Assembly: GCF_000764325.1 (NCBI RefSeq)
Contig: NZ_JMCG01000002.1
Span: forward strand, 682,001-746,000
Source of the DNA: Vibrio navarrensis
Lineage (GTDB): Bacteria; Pseudomonadota; Gammaproteobacteria; Enterobacterales; Vibrionaceae
Direction: 5' to 3'
Length of the DNA: 64,000 nt
The notes under the pieces were generated by a model. It did no database searches, was not told the origin of the DNA, and was given only the letters and a program-made list of their open reading frames with translations. The translations under genes were made by a program, and so were the position numbers. This document shows positions 9,826 through 19,475 of this stretch, in pieces. Position 1 is the stretch's first letter. Every line of letters starts with the position of its first letter.

Positions 9826-10821
9826 ATGAGCAAAGAATATGGTGAGCTGCTGATTGAAGGCAAAAACGTCGTCAAAGACTTCCCGCTCAATAGCAACTCA
9901 ATCAAACAATCTAAGATGCGTGCCCTCAATGACGTGTCATTCAAAATGTACAAAGCTCGCGGGTTATCGGTCGTGGGTGAGTCCGGCTCTGGTAAATCAA
10001 CCACCGCCAAAATGATCGCCAAAATGTACGCGCCAAGCAACGGAGTGATTGAATATAAAGGCCGAGACATTCAAGAGATCACCTCACGAAAAGATCTGAT
10101 GGCTTACCGCGAAGGCATTCAGATGGTGTGGCAAGATCCGTTTGGCTCACTTAACCCAACACACAATATCTTCCACCACATCGCCAGGCCACTGCTGATC
10201 CATAAAAAGATCGCCCCGGGCAACCCAAAAGAGCTGGAAGAGCGTGTTTACGATCTGCTGGAACAGGTCGGCCTTATTCCACCAAAAGAGACCGCAGCGA
10301 AGTTCCCCCATCAGCTTTCTGGTGGCCAACGTCAGCGCGTCAACTTAGCACGCAATATTGCCGTCGGCGCGGAAGTGGTATTGGCGGACGAACCGACTTC
10401 CATGCTGGATGTCTCCATCCGTGCTGGCGTGCTCAACTTGATGGAAGAGATGAAGTTTGAGAAACAGATGTCACTGCTCTACATCACGCACGACATCGCA
10501 ACCGCACGCTACATTGCCGAAGATCTGGCCGTAATGTACGTCGGTCACATGGTGGAATGGGGAGATACGGAAGAGATCATTCATGACCCTCAACACCCTT
10601 ACACGCAACTGTTGGTGTCTGCGGTGCCCGATCCAAGCAAATCGATTCACGACAAGTTAAAAGGCAATAAAGGGGAAATTCCACTCTGGACGCCCGCTTC
10701 CGTTGGTTGCCCTTTTGCGGGGCGCTGTGAACACGCGACCAGTCGATGCCGCGAGCAGTTACCTGAAGTAACGCAGCTATCGGAAAACCACTTTGTTCGT
10801 TGTTATTTATTTGAAAATTAA
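9826..10821 (+). CDS. Chitin-oligosaccharide ABC transporter ATPase 2 (DppF-like)
   Basis: 331 residues. Walker A GESGSGKS near residue 48, signature LSGGQRQRVNLA near 165, Walker B ADEPTSMLD near 186, THDIATA H-loop, and C-terminal GCPFAGRC with further Cys, as in the paired ATPase. Forms the heterodimeric motor with the previous product. Corresponds by position to VC0616. ATG preceded by GGAGA at six bases. Compared with its partner the region before Walker A is shortened to KARGLSVVGESG. Confidence 0.9.
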   Translation: MSKEYGELLIEGKNVVKDFPLNSNSIKQSKMRALNDVSFKMYKARGLSVVGESGSGKSTTAKMIAKMYAPSNGVIEYKGRDIQEITSRKDLMAYREGIQMVWQDPFGSLNPTHNIFHHIARPLLIHKKIAPGNPKELEERVYDLLEQVGLIPPKETAAKFPHQLSGGQRQRVNLARNIAVGAEVVLADEPTSMLDVSIRAGVLNLMEEMKFEKQMSLLYITHDIATARYIAEDLAVMYVGHMVEWGDTEEIIHDPQHPYTQLLVSAVPDPSKSIHDKLKGNKGEIPLWTPASVGCPFAGRCEHATSRCREQLPEVTQLSENHFVRCYLFEN

Positions 10822-10829
10822 GCCCAATA

Positions 10830-10851
10830 GAGTCAGGACTCGTCCTGGCTC
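10830..10851 (+). other. Intercistronic hairpin before the GH9 gene
   Basis: GAGTCAGGA (10830-10838) pairs with TCCTGGCTC (10843-10851), allowing one G-T pair, loop CTCG. No T-run follows. It lies between the transport genes and the enzyme genes. Confidence 0.5.
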
Positions 10852-10887
10852 TGGCAATAACTAGAAATCCTTTGTCGGAGATTTGCA

Positions 10888-12609
10888 ATGCTGCTACTCA
10901 CTAACCATATAGGCTACGAACGAAACGGCCCCAAGAAAGCCGTGCTTCAGACACGTCAAGCACGTCTGTCGTCTGACACCGCCTTGCTGGTCTGTGCCAA
11001 TGAGCATCAAACGATCACTACCCTTCCAATACAAAAAGCCGGTCGCGTCGCCAACTGGCATCAAGGGTATTTTTACACCATTGATTTTAGTGACTTTAAC
11101 CACGTTGGTGAGTTCTATCTTCGCTTTGACAACCTATGTTCAGCCACCTTTACCATCGGCGACACTTTACTGTTCAAGCGAACCTTTTCCGACGTATTGC
11201 ACTACTTTAAATCGCAACGCTGTGGCGGAATGTTTGACCAACAAGATAAAGCCGTTCCTTTGCTGCACAGCGAGCAAACTGTGGATGTGCACGGCGGCTG
11301 GTACGACGCCTCAGGCGATGTGAGTAAATATCTCAGCCACCTCTCTTACGCCAACTATCTCAACCCACAGCAAACCCCCATGGTGGTGTGGAACATGCTC
11401 AAAGGTTTAGCGTTGATGAGCGAAAGCTCTGATTTCCCGGCATTTAGTCAAGTGCGGCTAAAAGAGGAAGCGCTGCATGGCGCTGATTTTTTGGTCAGAA
11501 TGCAAAATCCTAAAGGGTTCTTTTACACCACGGTCTTCGACAAGTGGAGTAAAGACGTCAAACAACGGGAAATTTGTACTTACGCCACTCAACAGGGGCA
11601 CAAGTCTGACGACTACCAAGCGGGATTTCGCCAAGGTGGCGGCATCGCAATAGCGGCGCTAGCAGCAGCCGCAAGATTGGATGTGCACGGCGAGTATGAT
11701 CAGCAGAAATACCTCAACGCAGCCGAAAATGGCTACTGGCATCTGAAAGAGAACAATCGCCATTATCTCAATGATGGAACAGAGAACATCATCGATGAAT
11801 ACTGCGCTCTGCTGGCATGTGTCGAGCTATATCGTTCAACGCAAGAGCTTCGATATCTAGAAGAAAGTCGCGCTTGGGCAGCCCGCCTTTCGGCGCGTCA
11901 ACACAGCGATGAGCAGTTCGCCCATTTCTGGTCAGCCAATCAAGATGGTTCTCGTCCTTATTTCCACGCGGCCGAAGCGGGCCTGCCCGTGATTGCCCTA
12001 TGTGAATATTTATCTATCGAGAGCGATGAGCCATATAGCGAACCGCTGCGTCAAGTAGTGCACAACGCGTGCGAGTTTGAAGTGACTATCACTAACAGAG
12101 TGACCAATCCTTTTGGTTACCCGCGCCAGTACGTTAAAGGAGTCAATCAGGTCAAACGTGACGCCTTTTTTGTCGCCCAACAAAACGAATCTGGCTATTG
12201 GTGGCAGGGTGAAAATGCCCGTCTAGGTTCGCTTGCGGTGCTGGGCTTTTTAGCACAAAAGCACCTCCGCGATGAAGCGCTCAAACAAACACTTTTACTC
12301 TTGGCTCAAGATGCCTTGAACTGGATTTTAGGGCTAAATCCGTACGATATGTGCATGCTTGATGGCCACGGCCATAACAATCCGGATTACCTTCCGCATC
12401 TAGGTTTTTTCAACGCCAAAGGCGGGGTGTGCAATGGGATAACCGCTGGATTTGAAGACGAAGAAGATATCGCCTTCAACCCAGACGGGCAAAAAGACGA
12501 CATGTTGCAGAACTGGCGTTGGGGGGAACAGTGGATCCCTCATGGCGCTTGGTATTTGCTTGCCATGATGTGTCAAGCACATCACCACACTCAGTTCGAG
12601 CAGGAGTGA
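10888..12609 (+). CDS. Glycoside hydrolase family 9 enzyme (chitin-cluster glucosaminidase)
   Basis: 573 residues, no signal peptide, so cytoplasmic. N-terminal immunoglobulin-like CelD_N domain (LTNHIGYERNGPKKAVL) followed by the GH9 (alpha/alpha)6 barrel with the GGWYDASGDVSKY motif near residue 137, which carries the nucleophile/base aspartates of the family, and a C-terminal ILGLNPY region. It was once annotated as an endoglucanase in V. cholerae (VC0615). Relatives in Vibrio/Photobacterium chitin clusters have been described as exo-beta-D-glucosaminidases acting on glucosamine-containing oligosaccharides, which I consider the likely role here. The start is supported by GGAG. Confidence 0.82.
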   Translation: MLLLTNHIGYERNGPKKAVLQTRQARLSSDTALLVCANEHQTITTLPIQKAGRVANWHQGYFYTIDFSDFNHVGEFYLRFDNLCSATFTIGDTLLFKRTFSDVLHYFKSQRCGGMFDQQDKAVPLLHSEQTVDVHGGWYDASGDVSKYLSHLSYANYLNPQQTPMVVWNMLKGLALMSESSDFPAFSQVRLKEEALHGADFLVRMQNPKGFFYTTVFDKWSKDVKQREICTYATQQGHKSDDYQAGFRQGGGIAIAALAAAARLDVHGEYDQQKYLNAAENGYWHLKENNRHYLNDGTENIIDEYCALLACVELYRSTQELRYLEESRAWAARLSARQHSDEQFAHFWSANQDGSRPYFHAAEAGLPVIALCEYLSIESDEPYSEPLRQVVHNACEFEVTITNRVTNPFGYPRQYVKGVNQVKRDAFFVAQQNESGYWWQGENARLGSLAVLGFLAQKHLRDEALKQTLLLLAQDALNWILGLNPYDMCMLDGHGHNNPDYLPHLGFFNAKGGVCNGITAGFEDEEDIAFNPDGQKDDMLQNWRWGEQWIPHGAWYLLAMMCQAHHHTQFEQE

Positions 12610-12613
12610 GCCG

Positions 12614-13504
12614 ATGAAAGCATTTTACGTGGGGATTGATGGCGGAGGCACCTCGTGCCGCGCACGGATCCGCGATGCGCAAGGTACGCTAATTGGCGAG
12701 GGCAAAAGTGGCAGCGCCAATATCATGCTCGGCGCGGAACTCGCCATGACATCCATCATCTCGACCATTCGCCAAGCCGCGATGCAAGGTGGCCTAACCG
12801 AGCAGGATTTCGCCAGTATGCATTTGGGCTTAGCACTGGCGGGGGCAGAGCATAAAGCCTCTTGGCACGCTTTTATGCAGCAGCCGCATCCTTTTGCCAG
12901 CGTCACTTTGAATACGGACGCGTACGGCGCTTGTCTTGGTGCGCACAACGGTGAAAACGGCGCAATTATGATCGCAGGCACAGGATCGTGCGGCATCTAT
13001 CTGCAAGAGGGTGTGCAGCATGTGGTGGGAGGACGCGAGTTTCCTATCTCCGATCAAGGTGGTGGTGCTGTTATGGGCTTGAGACTTATCCAACAAGTGC
13101 TACTGGCCGAAGATGGCATTCGCGAGAAAACCCCACTTTGCCTGCACGTGATGACGCATTTTAACCAAGATGTCGACGCTATTGTTGAATGGTCCAAAAA
13201 GGCACTGCCGCGAGACTATGGCTGCTTTTCTCCCGCGATTTTCCAACACGCGGAACAGGCCGACTCGCTGGCGATTGAGCTGTTAAAACAGACGGCGCAG
13301 GACATTGAGATGTTTCTCATCGCTTTACATAAACGCGGCGCAACACGTATCTGCTTAATGGGCAGTATCGCAGAACGTATTTTGCAATGGTTATCACCAC
13401 CCGTTCAGCAATGGATCGTCGAGCCACAACACGACGCTATAGAAGGGGCCTTGATGTTTGCCGGTCAAGACAAACACAACCTCTATGCTATGACCCAACA
13501 ATAG
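12614..13504 (+). CDS. N-acetylglucosamine kinase (BadF/BadG/BcrA/BcrD ATPase family)
   Basis: 296 residues. Phosphate-1 motif GIDGGGTSCRARI at the N-terminus, connect motif with NTDAYGA near residue 99 and phosphate-2 motif IAGTGSCGIY near 118, all of the actin-like sugar kinase fold. Cytoplasmic; converts GlcNAc released by the GH20 enzyme and the phosphorylase into GlcNAc-6-P. Corresponds by position to V. cholerae VC0614 (GspK). The ATG comes four bases after the GH9 stop, so the genes are coupled. Confidence 0.88.
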   Translation: MKAFYVGIDGGGTSCRARIRDAQGTLIGEGKSGSANIMLGAELAMTSIISTIRQAAMQGGLTEQDFASMHLGLALAGAEHKASWHAFMQQPHPFASVTLNTDAYGACLGAHNGENGAIMIAGTGSCGIYLQEGVQHVVGGREFPISDQGGGAVMGLRLIQQVLLAEDGIREKTPLCLHVMTHFNQDVDAIVEWSKKALPRDYGCFSPAIFQHAEQADSLAIELLKQTAQDIEMFLIALHKRGATRICLMGSIAERILQWLSPPVQQWIVEPQHDAIEGALMFAGQDKHNLYAMTQQ

Positions 13505-13513
13505 GAATTGTTC

Positions 13514-15433
13514 ATGGAATATCGTATTGACCTGGTTGTCCTTTCGGAGCAGAAACAGAATTGTCGTTTTGGACTCACTTTGCATAATCTCAGTGACCAA
13601 GATCTGCCCGCGTGGTCGCTCACTTTTGCTTTCAATCGCTTCATTCAGCCTGGTAGCGTCTCACATGGCACTCTGACGCAAATTGGTAGCTATTGCCAGC
13701 TAAAGCCGGAAACGCAAGTTTTGGCAGCAAATCACCACTTTTACTGTGAATTTAGCGTGCAAACTAATCCGTTTCGCTACTATTCCGATGGTTTAAATCA
13801 AGCCTTTATTGAGTTTCAACAAGGCGATGCACGAGTTCGCCGCCCGGTGGATGTCCCTCCTATCGTACTTGCTTCTCCTTATCGCGAACGCGAGTCCTTG
13901 CCACATACTTTAGCCAGTGAGCACGCCCTGCTACCTAAACCCAATGCAATGACACTCGATGAAGGGCATTTTACCCTCACATCGGAGATCGGCGTGGCTT
14001 GGCAATGCGATACAGCACAAAGCGCAGCCCAATGGTTTATTGACGAGCTGCAACGTATTCACCACATCACTCTTCACGCCGATGAGCATGGCAAGCTGGT
14101 CTATAAAAAGAATCCTACCTTGGATGAAGGGGTTTACCACCTCACTATCAGTGAGTCGCACATCTCGATCGAATCAGGATCGCAGGCAGGCTTTGTCCAC
14201 GCCAGCGCCACCTTATTGCAATGGATTGGTTGCCCTGAAGAGAGTCAGCCGATTGAACTGGTGTGCTGCACGATTGCCGATAAACCACGCTTTGATTATC
14301 GCGGCATGATGCTCGATTGCTCACGCCATTTTCACAGTGTCGAGCAAGTCAAACGTCTGATTAACTTGTTGGCGCACTACAAATTCAACACCTTCCATTG
14401 GCATCTGACCGACGATGAAGGCTGGAGAATTGAGATCAAAACCTTCCCTGAGCTAACCGAAATAGGCGCTTGGCGCGGTGTCGATGAAGCCATTGAGCCG
14501 CAATACACCCACATTTCGCAGCGCTACGGTGGCTTTTATAGTCAAGAAGAGATCAAAGAGGTCGTCGCGTTTGCACAGCAACGAGGCATCAATGTCATTC
14601 CTGAAATTGATGTGCCAGGGCACTGCCGCGCGGCAATCAAATCACTGCCACACCTACTGGTTGAAGAACAAGACACCACCGTCTATCGCAGTATTCAGAA
14701 CTACTCTGATAACGTGTTAAACCCTGCATTAGAAGGCACTTACCAATTTCTTGATCGCGTCTTAGAAGAAGTCGCGGCACTGTTTCCTTCTCCTTATGTC
14801 CATATCGGCGCCGATGAAGTGCCACATGGCGTTTGGTCAAACAGCCCGAGCTGCCAAGCGTTGATGGCGGAATATAGCTACCAAGATTACAAAGAGCTTC
14901 AGGGCCACTTGCTACGCCACGCGGAACAAAAGCTGCGCTCACTTGGCAAACGTATGCTTGGCTGGGAAGAAGCACAACACGGCGACAAAGTCAGCAAAGA
15001 CACCGTCATCTACTCTTGGCTGAGTGAAGATGCGGCGGTGAACTGCGCTCGCCAAGGGTTTGATGTGGTACTGCAGCCTGCACAAACCACCTATCTCGAT
15101 ATGACACAAGATTACGCACCGGAAGAGCCGGGGGTAGATTGGGCCAATCCACTGCCACTTAAAAAAGCCTATACCTACGAGCCGCTTGCCAATATACCGG
15201 CTGACGACCCAATTCATAAACGAATTTGGGGAATCCAAACGGCTCTTTGGTGCGAAATCATTAATAACCCACAACGCATGGACTACATGATCTTCCCGCG
15301 CTTAACCGCGCTGGCCGAAGCGTGTTGGACGGAAAAACAGCAGCGCGACTGGCCTGACTATTTAGCGAGACTCAAAGGCCACTTACCACTGCTCGACAAA
15401 CAAGGCGTGCAATATCGTCAGCCTTGGAAATAG
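13514..15433 (+). CDS. Cytoplasmic beta-N-acetylhexosaminidase, GH20
   Basis: 639 residues from ATG 13514; the frame also opens at TTG 13508, but AGGAA at 13503-13507 is six bases from the ATG. Hydrolyses terminal GlcNAc from imported chitin oligosaccharides. N-terminal beta-sandwich domain, then the GH20 barrel: FHWHLTDDEGWRIEI near residue 300 and the catalytic Asp-Glu pair in HIGADEVPHG near 436. No signal peptide, unlike extracellular chitobiases. It corresponds by position to VC0613. Followed by a GC-rich hairpin. Confidence 0.92.
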   Translation: MEYRIDLVVLSEQKQNCRFGLTLHNLSDQDLPAWSLTFAFNRFIQPGSVSHGTLTQIGSYCQLKPETQVLAANHHFYCEFSVQTNPFRYYSDGLNQAFIEFQQGDARVRRPVDVPPIVLASPYRERESLPHTLASEHALLPKPNAMTLDEGHFTLTSEIGVAWQCDTAQSAAQWFIDELQRIHHITLHADEHGKLVYKKNPTLDEGVYHLTISESHISIESGSQAGFVHASATLLQWIGCPEESQPIELVCCTIADKPRFDYRGMMLDCSRHFHSVEQVKRLINLLAHYKFNTFHWHLTDDEGWRIEIKTFPELTEIGAWRGVDEAIEPQYTHISQRYGGFYSQEEIKEVVAFAQQRGINVIPEIDVPGHCRAAIKSLPHLLVEEQDTTVYRSIQNYSDNVLNPALEGTYQFLDRVLEEVAALFPSPYVHIGADEVPHGVWSNSPSCQALMAEYSYQDYKELQGHLLRHAEQKLRSLGKRMLGWEEAQHGDKVSKDTVIYSWLSEDAAVNCARQGFDVVLQPAQTTYLDMTQDYAPEEPGVDWANPLPLKKAYTYEPLANIPADDPIHKRIWGIQTALWCEIINNPQRMDYMIFPRLTALAEACWTEKQQRDWPDYLARLKGHLPLLDKQGVQYRQPWK

Positions 15434-15441
15434 ACAATCCA

Positions 15442-15461
15442 CCGGGGGCAAAAGCGCCCGG
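15442..15461 (+). other. Intercistronic hairpin after the GH20 gene
   Basis: CCGGGGGC/GCGCCCGG, eight positions with one mismatch, AAAA loop, followed only by CTGTTTTTA. Partial terminator or mRNA stabiliser ahead of chbP. Confidence 0.5.
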
Positions 15462-15522
15462 CTGTTTTTACTCGCTTTAGTTTTTGACTGCCTATGCGCA
15501 GTTTGTTGAAAAGGAAATGACA

Positions 15523-17928
15523 ATGAAATACGGCTATTTCGATAACGACAATCGTGAATACGTCATCACCCGTCCAGATGTACCAGCGCCTTGGACGAAC
15601 TATCTGGGCACAGAAAAGTTCTGTACCGTCATCTCACACAACGCGGGCGGCTACTCTTTCTATCACTCGCCAGAGTACAATCGCGTGACCAAATTCCGCC
15701 CTAACTTTACCCAAGATCGCCCGGGACATTACGTCTATCTGCGTGATGATGCCACTGGCGACTACTGGTCTATTTCCTGGCAACCCGTGGCAAAAAGCCT
15801 TGAACAAGCGGGCTACGAAGTTCGTCATGGCCTCTCCTACTCAAAATTTAAGTGTGAGTACAACGGCATCGTGGCGAAAAAAACGCTCTTCGTACCAAAA
15901 GGCGAAGATGCCGAAGTTTGGGATGTTGAGATCGAAAACACCTCAAACGAAGTGCGCACAATCAGTGCTTTCAACTACGTCGAGTTCTCTTTCAGCCACA
16001 TTAAATCAGATAACCAAAACCACCAGATGTCGCTCTACTCTGCGGGTACCGAATTCAAAGATGGCGTGATTGAGTACGACCTATACTACAACACCGACGA
16101 CTTCCTTGGTTTCTATTACCTGACAGCCACGTTTGATGCCGACAGCTACGATGGCCAGCGCGATACGTTCCTCGGCATGTACCGCGACGAAGCCAACCCA
16201 ATTGCGGTGGCGCAAGGTCAGTGCTCGAACAGCGCGCAAACTTGTTACAACCATTGTGGTGCGCTGCATAAGCAATTCGTGTTGCAACCGGGCGAAAAAG
16301 TGCGCTTTGCGGTGATCTTAGGTGTTGGTAAAGGTAACGGCGCGAAATTGCGCGAAAAATACCAAGATCTTAACCAAGTGGATCAAGCGTTTGCCGGCAT
16401 CAAAGCACACTGGGACGAGCGCTGTGAGAAGTTCCAGGTGAAATCACCAAACGCTGGTTTAGATACCATGATCAACGCATGGACGCTCTACCAAGCAGAA
16501 ACCTGTGTAGTATGGTCGCGCTTTGCCTCGTTCATTGAAGTCGGTGGCCGTACCGGTTTGGGTTATCGTGATACCGCGCAAGATGCGATCTCAGTTCCGC
16601 ACACCAACCCAGCGATGACGCGTAAACGTCTGGTTGATCTGTTGCGCGGCCAAGTGAAAGCAGGCTACGGTTTGCACCTATTCGATCCTGATTGGTTTGA
16701 TCCAGAAAAAGCCGATGTTAAACCATCGAAATCACCGACCGTTGTCCCAACCCCATCTGACGATGACAAGATCCACGGCATCAAAGATACCTGTTCAGAC
16801 GACCACCTGTGGATCGTGCCAACCATTTTGAACTATGTGAAAGAGACAGGTGATATCGGCTTTATTGACGAAGTGATCCCTTACGCCGACGGCGGCAATG
16901 CGACGGTGTATGAACACATGATGGCGGCGCTGGACTTCTCCGCAGAGTACGTCGGTCAAACCGGTATCTGTAAAGGGCTACGTGCCGACTGGAACGACTG
17001 TCTAAACCTCGGCGGCGGTGAGTCTTCTATGGTCTCGTTCCTGCACTTCTGGGCACTGGAAGCTTTCTTGGAACTGTCTCGTTTCCGTAACGATGACGCC
17101 GCAACCGATAAGTACCAAGCGATGGCAAACGGCGTTCGTCAAGCGTGTGAAACCCATCTCTGGGATGAGAAAGGCGAATGGTACATCCGTGGCCTGACCA
17201 AAGATGGCGATAAGATCGGCACCTTCGACCAAGTGGAAGGCAAAGTGCACCTTGAGTCCAACTCACTGGCGGTACTTTCTGGTGCCGTCAGCCACGAACG
17301 CGGCATCAAGGCGATGGATGCAGTCTACGAGTACCTGTTCTCCAAATATGGCCTACACCTAAACGCACCATCATTTGCCACACCGAATGATGACATCGGT
17401 TTCGTTACTCGCGTTTACCAAGGCGTGAAAGAAAACGGCGCGATCTTCTCGCATCCAAACCCATGGGCATGGGTCGCGGAAGCGAAGCTTGGCCGCGGTG
17501 ATCGCGCAATGGAGCTTTACGACTCACTCAACCCATACAACCAAAACGACATCATTGAAACCCGTATTGCAGAACCGTACTCCTACGTGCAGTTCATCAT
17601 GGGGCGTGACCACCAAGACCATGGTCGGGCAAACCACCCATGGTTAACGGGGACTTCAGGTTGGGCGTACTACGCCACCACCAACTTTATTCTCGGCGTA
17701 CGTACTGGTTTTGATTCACTTGAAATCGACCCATGTATTCCAACCTCGTGGCCAGGTTTTGAAGTGACTCGTCAATGGCGCGGCGCGACTTACCAAATCA
17801 AGGTAGAAAACCCGCAAGGTGTGTCAAAAGGAGTGAAATCGATCACTTTAAACGGCCAAGCGATCGAAGGTGCGGTTCCTGCGCAAGCGCAAGGTACGGT
17901 AAATGAGGTTGTAGTCGTGTTGGGATAA
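15523..17928 (+). CDS. chbP: N,N'-diacetylchitobiose phosphorylase, GH94
   Basis: 801 residues from ATG 15523 (AAGGAA six bases upstream); the frame stays open upstream to 15484, but the N-terminus KYGYFDNDNREY and the 801-residue length match the characterised Vibrio enzyme as I remember it. Uses phosphate to split (GlcNAc)2 into GlcNAc-1-phosphate and GlcNAc, saving one ATP. The catalytic acid is Asp492 in RADWNDCLN, the number known for V. proteolyticus ChbP. Cytoplasmic. The product GlcNAc-1-P goes to the mutase encoded next, the free GlcNAc to the kinase. Confidence 0.96.
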   Translation: MKYGYFDNDNREYVITRPDVPAPWTNYLGTEKFCTVISHNAGGYSFYHSPEYNRVTKFRPNFTQDRPGHYVYLRDDATGDYWSISWQPVAKSLEQAGYEVRHGLSYSKFKCEYNGIVAKKTLFVPKGEDAEVWDVEIENTSNEVRTISAFNYVEFSFSHIKSDNQNHQMSLYSAGTEFKDGVIEYDLYYNTDDFLGFYYLTATFDADSYDGQRDTFLGMYRDEANPIAVAQGQCSNSAQTCYNHCGALHKQFVLQPGEKVRFAVILGVGKGNGAKLREKYQDLNQVDQAFAGIKAHWDERCEKFQVKSPNAGLDTMINAWTLYQAETCVVWSRFASFIEVGGRTGLGYRDTAQDAISVPHTNPAMTRKRLVDLLRGQVKAGYGLHLFDPDWFDPEKADVKPSKSPTVVPTPSDDDKIHGIKDTCSDDHLWIVPTILNYVKETGDIGFIDEVIPYADGGNATVYEHMMAALDFSAEYVGQTGICKGLRADWNDCLNLGGGESSMVSFLHFWALEAFLELSRFRNDDAATDKYQAMANGVRQACETHLWDEKGEWYIRGLTKDGDKIGTFDQVEGKVHLESNSLAVLSGAVSHERGIKAMDAVYEYLFSKYGLHLNAPSFATPNDDIGFVTRVYQGVKENGAIFSHPNPWAWVAEAKLGRGDRAMELYDSLNPYNQNDIIETRIAEPYSYVQFIMGRDHQDHGRANHPWLTGTSGWAYYATTNFILGVRTGFDSLEIDPCIPTSWPGFEVTRQWRGATYQIKVENPQGVSKGVKSITLNGQAIEGAVPAQAQGTVNEVVVVLG

Positions 17929-17957
17929 CCCCATCACGTATCGCTAGCAAAAATTTG

Positions 17958-17980
17958 GGAAGTGGCACATTGCCACTTCC
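17958..17980 (+). other. Intercistronic hairpin between chbP and the mutase gene
   Basis: Perfect 10-bp stem GGAAGTGGCA/TGCCACTTCC with a CAT loop, without a T-run, ending 16 bases before the mutase ATG. Its position argues against the upstream start at 17955, which would lie inside the stem region. Confidence 0.6.
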
Positions 17981-17996
17981 GATTGGAGATCAAATT

Positions 17997-19412
17997 ATGA
18001 TCAAATTTGGAACGGGTGGCTGGCGCGCTTTTATTGGCGAAGAGTTCACCAAAGACAACGTTCGCTTGGTCGCGCAAGCGGTCGCGAACATCATTCATGA
18101 CGAAGCAGTGGCGCATCGCGGTTTTGTTATCGGCTACGACCGCCGTTTCTTGTCAGACAAAGCGGGGGCTTGGTTTGCAGAAGTGCTGGCCGCCAACGGC
18201 ATTGTGGTGAGCTTTATCAATAAATTTGTCCCAACGCCGATTGTGATGTTTAAAGCCAAACAGATGGATTGCGCTTACTCGGCCTGTATTACCGCATCGC
18301 ACAACCCCGCGGACTACAACGGCATCAAGGTATTTATTGAAGGCGGACGTGATGCGGACGAAGTGATCACGCAGAAGATCGAAGCGCAAATCGCCCATCT
18401 GACTTTAGATCAAGTGCAAAGCGTCGATTTCGAACAAGCGGTGCAAGACAAACAGATCAAGATCATCAACCCGATGAACGAGTTTGTCGATTCGATCATC
18501 GACTTTATCGACATTGAAGCGATTAAACGTGCCAATCTGCGCGTATTGATTGACCCTATGTTTGGCGTGGCGAAAAACGCGCTGCAAACCGTCCTGATCA
18601 ATGGCCGCTGCGATGTCGACGTGATCAACGACGGGAAAAACCCGGACTTCGGCGGGTTAATGCCTTCACCGAGTGCCGCGACGCTCTATCGTCTCAAACA
18701 CTTAGTGGCCGCGGAAGGCTACGACATTGGCATCGGCACTGACGGTGATGCCGACCGCTTGGGCATCATCGATGAGAAAGGCAACTTCATTCACCCCAAC
18801 GAAGTGTTGATGCTGCTTTACTACTACCTGCTTGAATATAAAGGCTGGAAAGGCTCGGTGGTGCGCAATATCGCCACGACGCATATTCTCGACAAGATCG
18901 CCGCTGATCATGGCGAAGTGTGCTTTGAAGTTCCTGTTGGCTTTAAACACATCAGCTCACAAATGGAAGCGGACGACTCTTTGATTGGTGGTGAAAGCTC
19001 TGGCGGCTTGACCATTCGCGGTCACATCAAGGGCAAAGATGGCGTGTTCGCTTCTAGCCTGTTGGTGGAAATGCTCTCGGTGACTGGCAAAAAACTCTCT
19101 GAGCTACTCGATGAGATCTACAGCAAATACGGCTACGCCTACATGGCCGAAGGCGATTGCAAGTTTAAAGCCGCGCAGAAAGAGGCGTTGTACAACAAAA
19201 TTTATGTTGAGAAGCAGCTACCTGAATTTGATTTTGCCATCGACAAAGTGAGTTATCACGACGGTGCCAAAGTCTACTTCAAAAATGGCGGCTGGGTGAT
19301 TGCCCGCTTCTCCGGCACAGAGCCGCTGCTGAGAATTTTTGCAGAGATGCAGGACAAAGACACTGCAGAGCTTGTTCTTCAACAGTTTAAAGAATTTTTA
19401 GCTTTAAACTGA
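17997..19412 (+). CDS. Phosphohexomutase of the chitin operon (GlcNAc-1-P to GlcNAc-6-P)
   Basis: 471 residues from ATG 17997 with GGAG eight bases upstream. Alpha-D-phosphohexomutase superfamily with all four motifs: phosphoserine loop TASHNPADYNG near residue 101, Mg2+ loop GTDGDADRLG near 246, sugar loop GGESSGG near 329 and phosphate loop RFSGTEPLLRIF near 436. Last gene of the operon (VC0611 position). The inferred role is to isomerise the GlcNAc-1-P made by ChbP to GlcNAc-6-P for NagA/NagB. Automatic annotation may say phosphoglucomutase/phosphomannomutase; the operon supports the GlcNAc-phosphate role. Confidence 0.87.
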   Translation: MIKFGTGGWRAFIGEEFTKDNVRLVAQAVANIIHDEAVAHRGFVIGYDRRFLSDKAGAWFAEVLAANGIVVSFINKFVPTPIVMFKAKQMDCAYSACITASHNPADYNGIKVFIEGGRDADEVITQKIEAQIAHLTLDQVQSVDFEQAVQDKQIKIINPMNEFVDSIIDFIDIEAIKRANLRVLIDPMFGVAKNALQTVLINGRCDVDVINDGKNPDFGGLMPSPSAATLYRLKHLVAAEGYDIGIGTDGDADRLGIIDEKGNFIHPNEVLMLLYYYLLEYKGWKGSVVRNIATTHILDKIAADHGEVCFEVPVGFKHISSQMEADDSLIGGESSGGLTIRGHIKGKDGVFASSLLVEMLSVTGKKLSELLDEIYSKYGYAYMAEGDCKFKAAQKEALYNKIYVEKQLPEFDFAIDKVSYHDGAKVYFKNGGWVIARFSGTEPLLRIFAEMQDKDTAELVLQQFKEFLALN

Positions 19413-19444
19413 TCCTGCCAAGAGGATTCACCTGAAGAACGATT

Positions 19445-19471
19445 GCCCGACACTAAGTCGGGCTTTTTTTT
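19445..19471 (+). terminator. Rho-independent terminator of the chb operon
   Basis: Seven-bp stem GCCCGAC/GTCGGGC, loop ACTAA, eight T. Lies 32 bases after the mutase stop, five before the end of the converging fbpC. Confidence 0.92.
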
Positions 19472-19475
19472 GCTC

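Noticed and set aside
15484..15522. Upstream extension of chbP
   Set aside because: The ribosome binding site and the family length both place the start at 15523.
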